Source of the DNA: an uncultured Acetatifactor sp.
GTDB lineage: Bacteria; Bacillota; Clostridia; Lachnospirales; Lachnospiraceae
Assembly: GCA_910584375.1 (NCBI GenBank)
Contig: CAJUAH010000023.1
Coordinates: 4,550 to 68,549, forward strand
DNA length: 64,000 nucleotides
Direction: 5' to 3'
In this document: piece after piece, positions 44,352-52,053 of the stretch
Layout of the letters: the number at the start of each line of letters is the position of its first letter
Numbering within the stretch: position 1 is the stretch's first letter
Made by a program: the position numbers and the translations under genes
Notes under the pieces: generated by a model
What the model saw: only the letters and a program-made list of their open reading frames with translations
Database searches by the model: none
What the model was told of the DNA's origin: nothing

Positions 44352-45926
44352 TTAAATTTCTTCCTCCCTCCGTTTCGTTCTGCTCTGTTGCCTGTTATGC
44401 TGTCGGTTCTCGTTCTGAAGTTCCCTCTCAAGGTTCTTCCTGTTATAGCTGATTACCTCGGCATACGCTAATTCTGTGGCGGTCTTGGTCTGCTCTTTGC
44501 CGATACTGTCATATTCAGACTGCAAAGACTGTATCTCTGCTTTCCACTGTTTCGGCGTTATCTTCTCGCCGTTCTGTAAAAGGCTCTGCATACGCTCCTT
44601 TAATTCGGGGTACTTCGATAAGCTGTCCTTATGCTCCTTATCGTATTTCATTTTCGCAAATCCTTTGAGTGACTGGCTCTCCTTATAGGTGGCTTGGATT
44701 GGTGCATAGAGGGCATACATTTTTGACAGTTCCTTTAATCGGTTTAGTTTCTGCCCCTTTGAAAGATGTACCGTTTCCAACTGTTGGTATCTCTGTTCCT
44801 TATCCGCTGTGAATTTCGCAAGGCTCTCAAAGCTGTCTATCTTCCTTGTCGTGATGAATTTCTCCGCATTGTCGGCTGACTGCAAGGCGGTTCTGTCGGC
44901 TATTTTTCTTAGATGTTTTCCGCTGACAATGGGCAAGTCTAATCTGCCTTTGCGCCCCCTCACTTTTGCAATCATCTCCATGACTTCATTCTTCACGCTG
45001 ACCGCTGTATTTTTAATCTTTTCGTACTGTGCGCTGTGTACTTCCTGCTTGGCAAACATGAGCATTTCTTTCGCCTGTTCCAACAGCATATTGTTCCTGA
45101 TGATTTCCCGATTGATGTTGCCCCTCTCGGTCTGTATGCCCTTGCGTTCTAAAGCGTTGGCAACCGCACCGATATGGATTGTCGGCTCTCTGTCAATCCC
45201 CTGTTCCTTAAAAGAGCGGTGTTCCCAATGTAGCGCAATCCCCAACTGCTCATTGGTGGCATTGATTGTGTCGGCTAAATCTTTTCGCCACATCTTGGCG
45301 TTTTCTTGGCTGTTCCAGTCTGTGCTGTCGGCGGTGTGGCATTTCCACTGTTTGCGGTTGCGCTTGTCAACTTTCTGCTGTCCTGTCTTTTTGTCAATGA
45401 TGGGAATACGCTCCCCGTTTTCGTCAAGGTCATACACCTTTTTCTGTTTCGCTCCCCATTCCCCTTTTTCCGTAAGAGGGCGCAGGGTAAGCATTACATG
45501 GATATGGAGATTGCGCTGTCCTTTGTCGTTCTCGCTGTCATGGATTGCCCAGTCAGCACACATTCCTTTGTCAACAAAATTCCTCTGCACATAATCCCTC
45601 ACGACTTCCTCCGCAAGTTCATAACTCCATTCGTTGGGGAGTGACGCTTTCAACATTCTCGCAAGCTGTGATTTCTGTCCTTTCTCTGCCAGTTCAACAG
45701 CGTTCCATAAGGTGGCTCGGTCTGCATATTCTTTGGGCGCATTGGGCGGGAGAGTGATTTCACTGTGGACTAAATCTTCATGGTATTTCGGGCGGTAGGT
45801 CTGCCCGTCAAACTCGCTGACAAGAATGCTCCTGCTGATGTATGATGCTTTCTCGACTGCCGACTGCCCCTTGCTCCGCCTGACAATGGAAAAACGTGTG
45901 CTTGCCTGTTTCGTAACATTAGCCAT
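44352..45926 (-). CDS. MobA/MobL-family relaxase (MobQ type)
   Basis: 524 aa from the ATG at 45924-45926 (MANVTKQASTRFSIVRRSKG). The relaxase domain spans residues ~1-220. It contains GQSAVEKASYISR and the metal-binding motif RNLHIHVMLTLRPL. The C-terminal ~250 residues are helical and charged. It nicks oriT and leads the strand in mobilisation. The oriT-like site lies directly upstream (45959-45970 and beyond). As in RSF1010-type systems, transfer would need a type IV secretion system from elsewhere. Confidence 0.88.
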   Translation of the reverse strand: MANVTKQASTRFSIVRRSKGQSAVEKASYISRSILVSEFDGQTYRPKYHEDLVHSEITLPPNAPKEYADRATLWNAVELAEKGQKSQLARMLKASLPNEWSYELAEEVVRDYVQRNFVDKGMCADWAIHDSENDKGQRNLHIHVMLTLRPLTEKGEWGAKQKKVYDLDENGERIPIIDKKTGQQKVDKRNRKQWKCHTADSTDWNSQENAKMWRKDLADTINATNEQLGIALHWEHRSFKEQGIDREPTIHIGAVANALERKGIQTERGNINREIIRNNMLLEQAKEMLMFAKQEVHSAQYEKIKNTAVSVKNEVMEMIAKVRGRKGRLDLPIVSGKHLRKIADRTALQSADNAEKFITTRKIDSFESLAKFTADKEQRYQQLETVHLSKGQKLNRLKELSKMYALYAPIQATYKESQSLKGFAKMKYDKEHKDSLSKYPELKERMQSLLQNGEKITPKQWKAEIQSLQSEYDSIGKEQTKTATELAYAEVISYNRKNLERELQNENRQHNRQQSRTKRREEEI

Positions 45927-45954
45927 GCGCAACACCTACATTCTGCCGACAGGG

Positions 45955-46215
45955 TATAGGGGCGCACTCATAGACTTTGTGGGCAGATAAAGGCTGTTCT
46001 TTAGCCTTTATCTGAACGCAAAGTTCACTAAAGGGTAGCAAGCGCAGCTTGCGAAGGGGAATTGTCGTTTCCCCTTTTGGCTGCCGCAAGGCAGACAACG
46101 CCCTCCGCAGGAGTCCATGCAAGTGAAACTTGCCCCTCGGAGAGCGCACATACCACCTCTGGTGGTATATCTGTGCGCACCCCGTAAACGGGGTGAATAC
46201 GTTACCTCGGCTTTC
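45955..46215 (-). other. Origin of transfer (oriT) and hairpin-rich region
   Basis: On the minus strand TGAGTGCGCCCC (45959-45970) closely matches the RSF1010/MobQ nic region TAAGTGCGCCCT. Just 5' to it on the same strand is a perfect 12-bp inverted repeat CAGATAAAGGCT/AGCCTTTATCTG (45984-46014). Further hairpins follow, including ATACCACC/GGTGGTAT inside GCGCACA/TGTGCGC (~46144-46177) and CACCCCGT/ACGGGGTG (46178-46195). The region lies between the relaxase start and DUF3847 and contains no convincing gene. Confidence 0.7.
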
Positions 46216-46232
46216 CAGTGTCCTCGCCTTTG

Positions 46233-46574
46233 TCATTCCGTACCGCCCTCGCTTTCATTTTCGGCATTGGGGAGAGTGGATTGTGGGGGAGTGGTTTCTC
46301 GGCTTTCCGCTTTGATTTTAGAGATAATCTGCTGACACTCCCTTGTCTGCAAGGCAACCGATAAGATACGGTTTAACTCGCCCTCGTCATAGCGGTAGCA
46401 GTCGGGGAAATACTTCACAATGATACCGCCCATGATGTACTTGTGGTGGTTCTCGGCTTTGCGTTTTTTCTCGTTCTGCTTTTTCTTCTCATTGGCTACA
46501 CGCTGTTTCGCCTGTTCCAATGCCTGCAATGCTTTTTCTAAATTTCTGCTTGCGTCATTTTTGCTCTCAATCAT
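46233..46574 (-). CDS. DUF3847 family protein
   Basis: 113 aa. It is a conserved accessory protein next to MobA/MobL relaxases in Bacillota elements. The N-terminal half is a charged coiled coil (EQAKQRVANEKKKQNEKKRK). The family core IMGGIIVKYFPDCYRYDEGE is at residues ~48-67. A helper role at oriT is inferred from position. It lies just upstream of the oriT region and the relaxase and probably shares their transcript. Confidence 0.8.
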   Translation of the reverse strand: MIESKNDASRNLEKALQALEQAKQRVANEKKKQNEKKRKAENHHKYIMGGIIVKYFPDCYRYDEGELNRILSVALQTRECQQIISKIKAESRETTPPQSTLPNAENESEGGTE

Positions 46575-46618
46575 CTTGATACCTCATTCTTTCTGTACTG
46601 TGTTGATTAGTTTTGGAA

Positions 46619-46660
46619 ATAAAAAAGGTAGCTGATTGTCTGTTAAGATAATCGCTACCT
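46619..46660 (-). terminator. Terminator after the SdpI gene
   Basis: On the minus strand AGGTAGC...GCTACCT forms the base of a stem (46626-46660) and is followed by six T residues. Confidence 0.75.
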
Positions 46661-46725
46661 AAAGGTAAACAATATTTAGTTTTCATATCATTTTTCTGTC
46701 TTGATTTTTCCCGACAAACTGGAAT

Positions 46726-47112
46726 TTATCTACGAAGCCCTTCTTCTGTAAAAGTTCTTTTTAATGCCTTCTCTGTCGGGAATATAGAGCCTATCAAAAC
46801 AGCAATTTGAATAAATGTCAAAATCAAGCCGACAATTCCAATAGCATCATCTGAAGCTCCATAAAATGGAAGATGAATAATAAGTGACGGAACTAAAATA
46901 ATCCAGCCAATTCGCCACCAAAGTTTTCCACAGTAATGATGAGCAAAATGCCATGTATCCATATTCTTCATAGAACGAGAGGTTCTATATCCAATCAGAG
47001 AATTTATCTTTTGCGGCGGACGCTTCCACATAAGCCGTCCAATAACTATCATCAGCAACGGAATCATTAAATCACAGCAAAGCATAAACCACCAAAACCA
47101 CATTACATTCAC
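46726..47112 (-). CDS. SdpI-family membrane protein
   Basis: 128 aa with four hydrophobic segments. The family signature SLIGYRTSRSMKNMDTWHFA is at residues ~37-57. In Bacillus subtilis SdpI is an immunity protein against the SdpC toxin and sequesters the repressor SdpR. Here there is no SdpC or SdpR gene nearby, so it may protect against toxins of competitors or serve element fitness. It carries its own terminator and differs from the flanking mobilisation genes in being longer spaced. Confidence 0.82.
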   Translation of the reverse strand: MNVMWFWWFMLCCDLMIPLLMIVIGRLMWKRPPQKINSLIGYRTSRSMKNMDTWHFAHHYCGKLWWRIGWIILVPSLIIHLPFYGASDDAIGIVGLILTFIQIAVLIGSIFPTEKALKRTFTEEGLRR

Positions 47113-47191
47113 CTCTACAATTTGCGATTTGTTAAATTGTTCAATGTCATTATCTTACCACAAACGCATACACAATTCCATTAAATTTTCT

Positions 47192-47473
47192 TTAATTTCC
47201 CTTTGCCTTGTTATTTGCAATCATCATCTGCCTTGCCCGTTCCCTCTGCTCTGTACTGAACGCCCTCGGCTTGCGGTAGCAGACGTATGACTTTGGAAAA
47301 GAATAGGTCTTAGATACCTCGTCCTGCCCTGTCAGCTTGTATGTGTCGGGGAAGTCGGCAACAAGCGTGTCAAGTTTCCGCATGACTGCCTTATCCCTTG
47401 TGTAGAGGGTGGCGGTCTGTTCTCCTGCATTGTAATTGACAATCGTTTCCTGCTCGTATCGTGAAAGTTTCAT
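47192..47473 (-). CDS. Conserved unknown of mobilizable elements (93 aa)
   Basis: 93 aa. The sequence reads MKLSRYEQETIVNYNAGEQT, then a mixed alpha/beta core with TYSFPKSYVCYRKPRAFSTE and a basic helical end. There is no membrane segment. The start overlaps the stop of the 202-aa gene by 4 nt, indicating translational coupling. The family is frequent in Bacillota mobilizable elements, but the function is unknown. Confidence 0.65.
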   Translation of the reverse strand: MKLSRYEQETIVNYNAGEQTATLYTRDKAVMRKLDTLVADFPDTYKLTGQDEVSKTYSFPKSYVCYRKPRAFSTEQRERARQMMIANNKAKGN

Positions 47474-48078
47474 AGTGCCATATCCCCCTTTCCTTTGCTG
47501 TGGGTTCTGTGCTGTTTTCCCTCGGCAACTGTCGGCTGTTTTGCCTGTTCCTTTGCTTTGGCTAACCTTGTCTTTATGGAATGGTCACGCTCGGTCAGTT
47601 TCCGTCTTTTGGTGGTGGCGGTCAGTTCCGCACACGTTTCTTCTGACAGGGAATTTAATTTCTTTAAGGTGCTACTTACTATCTGCTTTGTGTTATCGTC
47701 TTTTATCTGCGGAAGAATAGCAGACAGACTGGCGCACGTTTCCGCTTTTCCCTGTTCTCCAAACTGGTAAATCAGATTGATTTCATCAGCGTTAAAAGGT
47801 ATCTGTATATTTGCGCCCTCACATAAACGCTCCACGCCCACGCACTTAGGGAGATTTTTTGTCAGTTCGTAATTATCCCTCGCTGTGATTGTTCCATGCC
47901 TGTCGGTCTGCCTTACCTCGACTTCACACTGGCTTTTCTGTTCCAACACAAGCCACTGGTATTTATCGTTTTCTTTCGTAAATACAGTCTGATGCGCATT
48001 GGAGTGTGTCTTGCTACGGATATATTTGTCGGCGGTACTGTAATAGTCCAAAATCTGTTGTTCCTGCTTTTTATTCAT
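47470..48078 (-). CDS. Conserved unknown of mobilizable elements (202 aa)
   Basis: 202 aa. The N-terminal ~80 residues have repeated Glu/Gln/Asn-rich strands (KYQWLVLEQKSQCEVEVRQT). The C-terminal half is helical and strongly charged (ELTATTKRRKLTERDHSIKT). There is no signal peptide. It is the first long gene of the leftward mobilisation operon. Its ATG (48076-48078) follows AGGAGGGCAAAGACC and overlaps the end of a possible 49-codon upstream frame. Function is unknown. Confidence 0.65.
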   Translation of the reverse strand: MNKKQEQQILDYYSTADKYIRSKTHSNAHQTVFTKENDKYQWLVLEQKSQCEVEVRQTDRHGTITARDNYELTKNLPKCVGVERLCEGANIQIPFNADEINLIYQFGEQGKAETCASLSAILPQIKDDNTKQIVSSTLKKLNSLSEETCAELTATTKRRKLTERDHSIKTRLAKAKEQAKQPTVAEGKQHRTHSKGKGDMAL

Positions 48079-48220
48079 GGTCTTTGCCCTCCTGTGATAT
48101 GGATTGATATGATTGATTGGTTTCGGTGTTGATATATGATTTTTTCTCGTTACTTGTTGGGAGATTTGATTGCGGAATACTGTTGTTGGGTATTTCTCCG
48201 CTTGGGGAATAGGAGTTCAT
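48071..48220 (-). CDS. Possible small Ser/Asn-rich leader protein
   Basis: A 49-aa frame beginning MNSYSPSGEIPNNSIPQSN and ending GKDHE, hydrophilic and Ser/Asn/Gln-rich. Its stop overlaps the start of the 202-aa gene, so it could couple translation. No ribosome binding site is visible before its ATG, so it may be chance. Confidence 0.3.
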   Translation of the reverse strand: MNSYSPSGEIPNNSIPQSNLPTSNEKKSYINTETNQSYQSISQEGKDHE

Positions 48221-48425
48221 TTCATACGGTAATTACCGCATGAAAAAAGACTATAACCGATACTGTCATAGCCTTTTAAGGATTGAGGAAGTCCCTTTTT
48301 TATTTGTATTTGTTTGTCGCCCCTCCGCACTATCCAACATCTGGAGGGCTTTAATTACCCTCCCAAGAAAGAGGGGTAAAGCCGCCTTGGGCTCTATGGT
48401 ACTGAATTAACAGTTTATTTTTGGC
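48221..48425. other. Right end of the mobilizable element, non-coding
   Basis: No gene is seen. On the minus strand a hairpin GGCTATGAC/GTTATAGTC followed by six T residues (~48244-48275) looks like a leader terminator for the mobilisation operon. The stretch 48355-48400 on the minus strand (CCATAGAG...GGCGGCTTTACCCC) resembles part of the antitoxin RNA at the other end of the element (CCATAGAGGCGGCTCTACCCC, 41608-41628), so a remnant of a second type I locus is possible. Confidence 0.4.
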
Positions 48426-48454
48426 TTGTTTTTTAGGAAACAGTATGCTATACT
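48426..48454 (+). promoter_or_regulatory. Promoter of the B12-riboswitch operon
   Basis: -35 TTGTTT (48426-48431), spacer 17 bp, -10 TATACT (48449-48454) with extended TGC. Confidence 0.6.
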
Positions 48455-48485
48455 TTCCAATGCATAAAGGAAATAAAGAAACGTT

Positions 48486-48780
48486 ATAGGTGTCGGATTT
48501 AAGTGTATTATGCTTAAGATTCGGTGAAAAGGGAAGCAGGTGCAAGTCCTGCACGAACTCGTCGCTGTAAGGAAGGAGTTTTTCTTCCCGCGGGATTTTT
48601 ATCTTTATGCGTGAAAAATCCTGTGGAAAGTCATTGAAGCCTCTGTGATACATGCTTTGAGAAGATGAAGAAAAGCGCGGATAGCCAAGTCAGAAGACCT
48701 GCCTGTGACGGTACTGTAAGACCACGAGTAACTGGTTAGTACATAAAGGAATGTGGATCGGTATATCCATATCTACTTTT
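48486..48780 (+). ncRNA. Cobalamin riboswitch
   Basis: The conserved core GGGAAGCAGGTGCAAGTCCTG and the following GTCGCTGTAA (48531-48570), and the B12 box AGCCAAGTCAGAAGACCTGC (48683-48702), are present in the right order. They are followed by a terminator hairpin before the first gene. It senses adenosylcobalamin or a related corrinoid and reduces expression of the downstream uptake genes. Confidence 0.93.
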
Positions 48781-48790
48781 AGTGCGCACA

Positions 48791-48836
48791 GACCTGTTGC
48801 CGGGAAATTTCCCATGCGGCAGGTTCTTTTTGTCTC
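48791..48836 (+). terminator. Riboswitch expression-platform terminator
   Basis: The stem ACCTG-TTGCCG pairs with CGGCAGGT (48792-48824) and is followed by TTCTTTTTG. It would form when corrinoid is bound, giving transcription termination. Confidence 0.75.
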
Positions 48837-48875
48837 TTTTTATGCAAATAACAAAAGGTAAACGGAGGTAAAAAA

Positions 48876-49286
48876 ATGACAGAAACAAAGAAAGGCAACA
48901 AAAAACTTATTATCGGCGTAATCGTGATGGCGCTGCTCATAGCGATGTTTGCGGTTCTGTTTTTCCTGTTCAGGCCAAAAGCTGTACAGGGAGCCAAAAC
49001 CATCACTATTGAAGTGGTAGATGACAACGCGGCGTCCACACTGTATACTACGCATACGGATGCGGAATATCTGCGCCAGGCCATGGAAGAGACAGATGGA
49101 TTGGAATTTTCCGGTACGGAGGGCGAGTTTGGTTTGATGGTGGAGACGGTCAATGGCGTAACTGCGGATTATAATGCGGATCAGTCCTATTGGGGATTTT
49201 ATGTCAATGGGGAATACTGTAATTTAGGGATCGATACCCAGCCCGTGACAGACGGAGACGCTTTCCGCATCGTCTACACCAGGTGA
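48876..49286 (+). CDS. Membrane-anchored DUF4430 (transcobalamin-like) protein
   Basis: 136 aa. One N-terminal transmembrane anchor (LIIGVIVMALLIAMFAVLFF, residues ~10-29) is followed by an extracellular DUF4430 domain (TITIEVVDDN ... SYWGFYVNGEYCNLGID). This domain is related to the C-terminal part of transcobalamin. Behind a cobalamin riboswitch it most likely captures corrinoids at the cell surface for the adjacent ECF transporter S component. AACGGAGG precedes the ATG. Its stop overlaps the start of the next gene. Confidence 0.88.
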   Translation: MTETKKGNKKLIIGVIVMALLIAMFAVLFFLFRPKAVQGAKTITIEVVDDNAASTLYTTHTDAEYLRQAMEETDGLEFSGTEGEFGLMVETVNGVTADYNADQSYWGFYVNGEYCNLGIDTQPVTDGDAFRIVYTR

Positions 49287-49831
49287 CAGGCGCCATGGCA
49301 GCGGGAAAAAGTTTAAAAGATTTCGCATATGATATTGCCATGGCAGGAATAGCCATCGCTCTGATTGAAGTATGCAAGGTGGCTATGATGGGACTGCCCA
49401 ATATAGAGCTGACAAGTTTTTGGATCATTATGTTTACATTGCTTTTGGGACGCAGGATCTTGTTGGTGATTCCGGCTTTCATTTTGATAGAGGGCTGTAT
49501 GTTCGGTTTTGGCGTCTGGTGGGTCATGTATCTGTATGCGTGGCCTTTGCTGGCGCTGCTGACATGGATCTTCCGAAAGCAGAAAAAAGCATTGTTCTGG
49601 GCTCTGCTGTCTGGACTTTACGGATTGTTTTTCGGCGCCATGTGCGCGATCCCCTATGTGGTGATCGGTATCTTTGACGGCGGCATACAGTCGGGTCTTT
49701 ACGCCGGATTTACCTGGTGGGTGGCCGGTATCCCCTTTGATCTGCTACACTGCGGGGGTAATTTTATCCTGATGCTGGCTCTGTATCATCCGGTGCAGAT
49801 TGCATTTTCATATATAAAACGACGGGTTTGA
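49283..49831 (+). CDS. ECF transporter S component, probably corrinoid
   Basis: 182 aa with about six hydrophobic helices (IAMAGIAIALIEVCKVAMMG, FWIIMFTLLLGRRILLVIPA, GLYGLFFGAMCAIPYVVIGI). The GTG at 49283 overlaps the preceding stop (GTGA); an ATG at 49295 is also possible. ECF S components bind a vitamin and pair with a shared energising module (EcfA/A'/T) encoded elsewhere. The riboswitch and DUF4430 partner point to cobalamin or a precursor. Confidence 0.85.
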   Translation: MTGAMAAGKSLKDFAYDIAMAGIAIALIEVCKVAMMGLPNIELTSFWIIMFTLLLGRRILLVIPAFILIEGCMFGFGVWWVMYLYAWPLLALLTWIFRKQKKALFWALLSGLYGLFFGAMCAIPYVVIGIFDGGIQSGLYAGFTWWVAGIPFDLLHCGGNFILMLALYHPVQIAFSYIKRRV

Positions 49832-49877
49832 AACAATAAAATGACGGGGAGAGACAGGAATCTGTCAAGACAGTTCC

Positions 49878-51305
49878 TTAGTCGTCCTCGTCATTTTCTT
49901 CTGACCGGGGCAGGCTGAATATAAATTCGCTGCCCTCGCCGGGTGTGCTTATCACATTGATATGTTCGTTGTGAGAATGAATGATCTCTTTTGTGATGGA
50001 CAGTCCCAGACCGGTGCCTTTTTTATCCTTTCCTCTGGACAGGTCCGATTTGTAAAATCGGTCCCAGATCAGTTTCAGGTCTTCTTTTGGGATGCCTATA
50101 CCCGTGTCTTTGACAGATACAAATATCTTGTTTTTTTTCTCTGTGGTCTCCACTTTGATTACGGAGTTATGGTGGCTGAATTTGATGGCGTTGTCAATGA
50201 GATTGTACAGCACCTGTTGGATCTTGCTCATATCCGCCTTGACATACATGACTTCGTCCGTGAGGATCAGCTCGATGGCGATGCTCTTTTTCAGGCATGT
50301 GCCCTCAAAGGAGGCGGCGGTGGAGCGTATGACCTGATTGATATCAAAGTCCGTAATATCCAACAGCATTCCTTTGGTGTTCAGGTTGTTCAGTGTAAGC
50401 AGACTGTTGGTGAGTTTGGTCAGACGCTGGGTCTCGGTCAGTACGATATTCAGGTATTTTTCATGCAGTTCCGGCGGAATGGTGCCGTCCAGCATGGCCT
50501 CCAGGTATCCCTGAATGGAAGTGAGAGGGGAGCGGAAATCGTGGGATACATTGGCCACAAATTTTTTCTGGTCGTCCTCGGAACGGGCGATCTCGCTGGC
50601 CATATAGGACAGACAGGCCGCCAGATACCCAATCTCATCTTCACTGTCCACGGAAAATTCGTAATGCATATTGCCCGTGGCATATTGTTCCGTAGCGTAA
50701 GTAATCTTCCGTAAAGGCATGTATACAATCTCTGTAAAAAAGATCAAAATGATCAGGGACAGCAAAAACAAAATAATCAGCGTGATATAGGAGATATTCA
50801 ACAGGCTGCTTAAGGATTCGTCGATGGAAACCATATCCGTGTGGATAACCACATAACCCTTAACCATATAGTTGGCGGTGATGGGAGCGATCACCGACAG
50901 GACATCCTGGGGGTAAAAGTCGAAAAAATCGTCTATCACATAGTAGGAACTGCCGGCAATGGTGGAATCAAATTTTTCGATGATCACCTCATTTTCCACA
51001 TCTATGGGAGTATCCGTGTCCAGGATCAGACGTCCGGAGGGATTGATAATCTGTATACTGGATTCCAGATATACTGCCAGCGCGTCCAACTGATCCTTTA
51101 CCGCCTCCAGAGAGATCTCACTGTTATAGAGATTTCTGGCATAGGTGTTGGCGATCAGCGTGGCCTCGGAATACAGGGAATCGGCCTTTTCCCGTATCAA
51201 ATGCTCTCTGGTCATGCTGGGCACAAAGGTAGCCAGTATGACCAGACCGAAGATTCCGAAGATCCCGTAAGCCAGCAAAAATTTTAAATACAGGGTTTTT
51301 TTCAT
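49878..51305 (-). CDS. Membrane sensor histidine kinase
   Basis: 475 aa. Two transmembrane helices (LLAYGIFGIFGLVILATFV at ~10-28 and ISYITLIILFLLSLIILIFF at ~170-190) enclose an extracellular sensor domain of ~140 residues. A HAMP linker follows, then HisKA with His near residue 255 in FVANVSHDFRSPLTSI, and an HATPase (NLIDNAIKFSHH, DTGIGIPKEDL, GTGLGLSITKEI). It phosphorylates the OmpR-type regulator 15 bp upstream. The signal is unknown. The gene converges on the ECF-S gene. Confidence 0.92.
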   Translation of the reverse strand: MKKTLYLKFLLAYGIFGIFGLVILATFVPSMTREHLIREKADSLYSEATLIANTYARNLYNSEISLEAVKDQLDALAVYLESSIQIINPSGRLILDTDTPIDVENEVIIEKFDSTIAGSSYYVIDDFFDFYPQDVLSVIAPITANYMVKGYVVIHTDMVSIDESLSSLLNISYITLIILFLLSLIILIFFTEIVYMPLRKITYATEQYATGNMHYEFSVDSEDEIGYLAACLSYMASEIARSEDDQKKFVANVSHDFRSPLTSIQGYLEAMLDGTIPPELHEKYLNIVLTETQRLTKLTNSLLTLNNLNTKGMLLDITDFDINQVIRSTAASFEGTCLKKSIAIELILTDEVMYVKADMSKIQQVLYNLIDNAIKFSHHNSVIKVETTEKKNKIFVSVKDTGIGIPKEDLKLIWDRFYKSDLSRGKDKKGTGLGLSITKEIIHSHNEHINVISTPGEGSEFIFSLPRSEENDEDD

Positions 51306-51319
51306 CAGGAGTCACATCC

Positions 51320-52021
51320 TTATTTTATTGATTCAAACTTGTAACCGATGCCCCAGATCGTGCTGATCTTCCAGGACGCGTGATCCTTGATCTTTTCCCG
51401 CAGACGTTTGATATGCACATCCACAGTGCGGGTATCTCCCATATATTCGTAACCCCATATCTGATCCAGCAGTTGTTCTCTGGTAAAAACATGATTGGGA
51501 GAGGATGCCAGGAAATACAAAAGCTCCAGTTCCTTGGGAGGCATCTCCACGTTTTTACCCATATAGGTCACGGAATAATTGGTGCGGTTGATGATCAGAT
51601 CGGGATATTCCACGGATTCGTCGTGGGATTTCGCGTTTTGTTCGGCAGCAGGCTTATATCGCCGCAACACTGCCTTGACCCTTGCCACCAGCTCCTTGGT
51701 GTCGAAGGGTTTTTCCATATAATCGTCCGCGCCCAGCTCCAGGCCCAGGACCTTGTCGAAGATTTCTCCCTTGGCGGAGAGCATGATTATGGGCGTGCTG
51801 TATCTGGCTCTCACTTCCCGGCAGACCTGATAACCGTCTATGCCGGGCAGCATGAGATCCAGCAGAATCAGATTGGGGCTGAAAGAACCGATAGCGCCCA
51901 TGACGGATTCCCCGTCATAGACGATCATGGTCTCAAAGCATTCTTTGGTGAGATACAGAGAGATCAGTTCCGCAATATTGCTGTCGTCGTCCACAATCAA
52001 AATTTTTTGTTTGTTAGCCAT
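51320..52021 (-). CDS. OmpR/PhoB-family response regulator
   Basis: 233 aa. The receiver domain has acidic residues in IVDDDSN (~11-13), phosphoacceptor Asp55 in LILLDLMLPG and conserved Lys in YMEKPFD. The C-terminal winged helix is PKELELLYFLASSPNHVF and TVDVHIKRLREKI. It is the first gene of the pair with the kinase and lies 32 bp after mutS2. It is probably a phosphorylation-controlled transcription factor. Target genes are unknown. Confidence 0.94.
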   Translation of the reverse strand: MANKQKILIVDDDSNIAELISLYLTKECFETMIVYDGESVMGAIGSFSPNLILLDLMLPGIDGYQVCREVRARYSTPIIMLSAKGEIFDKVLGLELGADDYMEKPFDTKELVARVKAVLRRYKPAAEQNAKSHDESVEYPDLIINRTNYSVTYMGKNVEMPPKELELLYFLASSPNHVFTREQLLDQIWGYEYMGDTRTVDVHIKRLREKIKDHASWKISTIWGIGYKFESIK

Positions 52022-52053
52022 GATTTTCCCCTTATTTAATGTTGGTATGTCGG

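Larger units (their letters stand above)
41550..48420. mobile_element. Integrative mobilizable element with serine recombinase and MobQ relaxase
   Basis: It is a compact gene set in one orientation: large serine recombinase at the left end, small transposon protein, unknown, MobA/MobL relaxase with oriT, DUF3847, SdpI and two conserved unknowns. It lies between two chromosomal operons that are both intact. Short matching inverted sequences TGTTGGATAGT (41806-41816) and ACTATCCAACA (48329-48339) lie near both ends. Large serine recombinases leave only a 2-bp core, so exact ends cannot be read. With no transfer machinery of its own, it would depend on a helper conjugative element. Confidence 0.75.

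Noticed and set aside
48351..48653. A 100-codon minus-strand frame
   Set aside because: It runs antisense through the promoter and core of the cobalamin riboswitch. The riboswitch is conserved RNA, so the frame is incidental.
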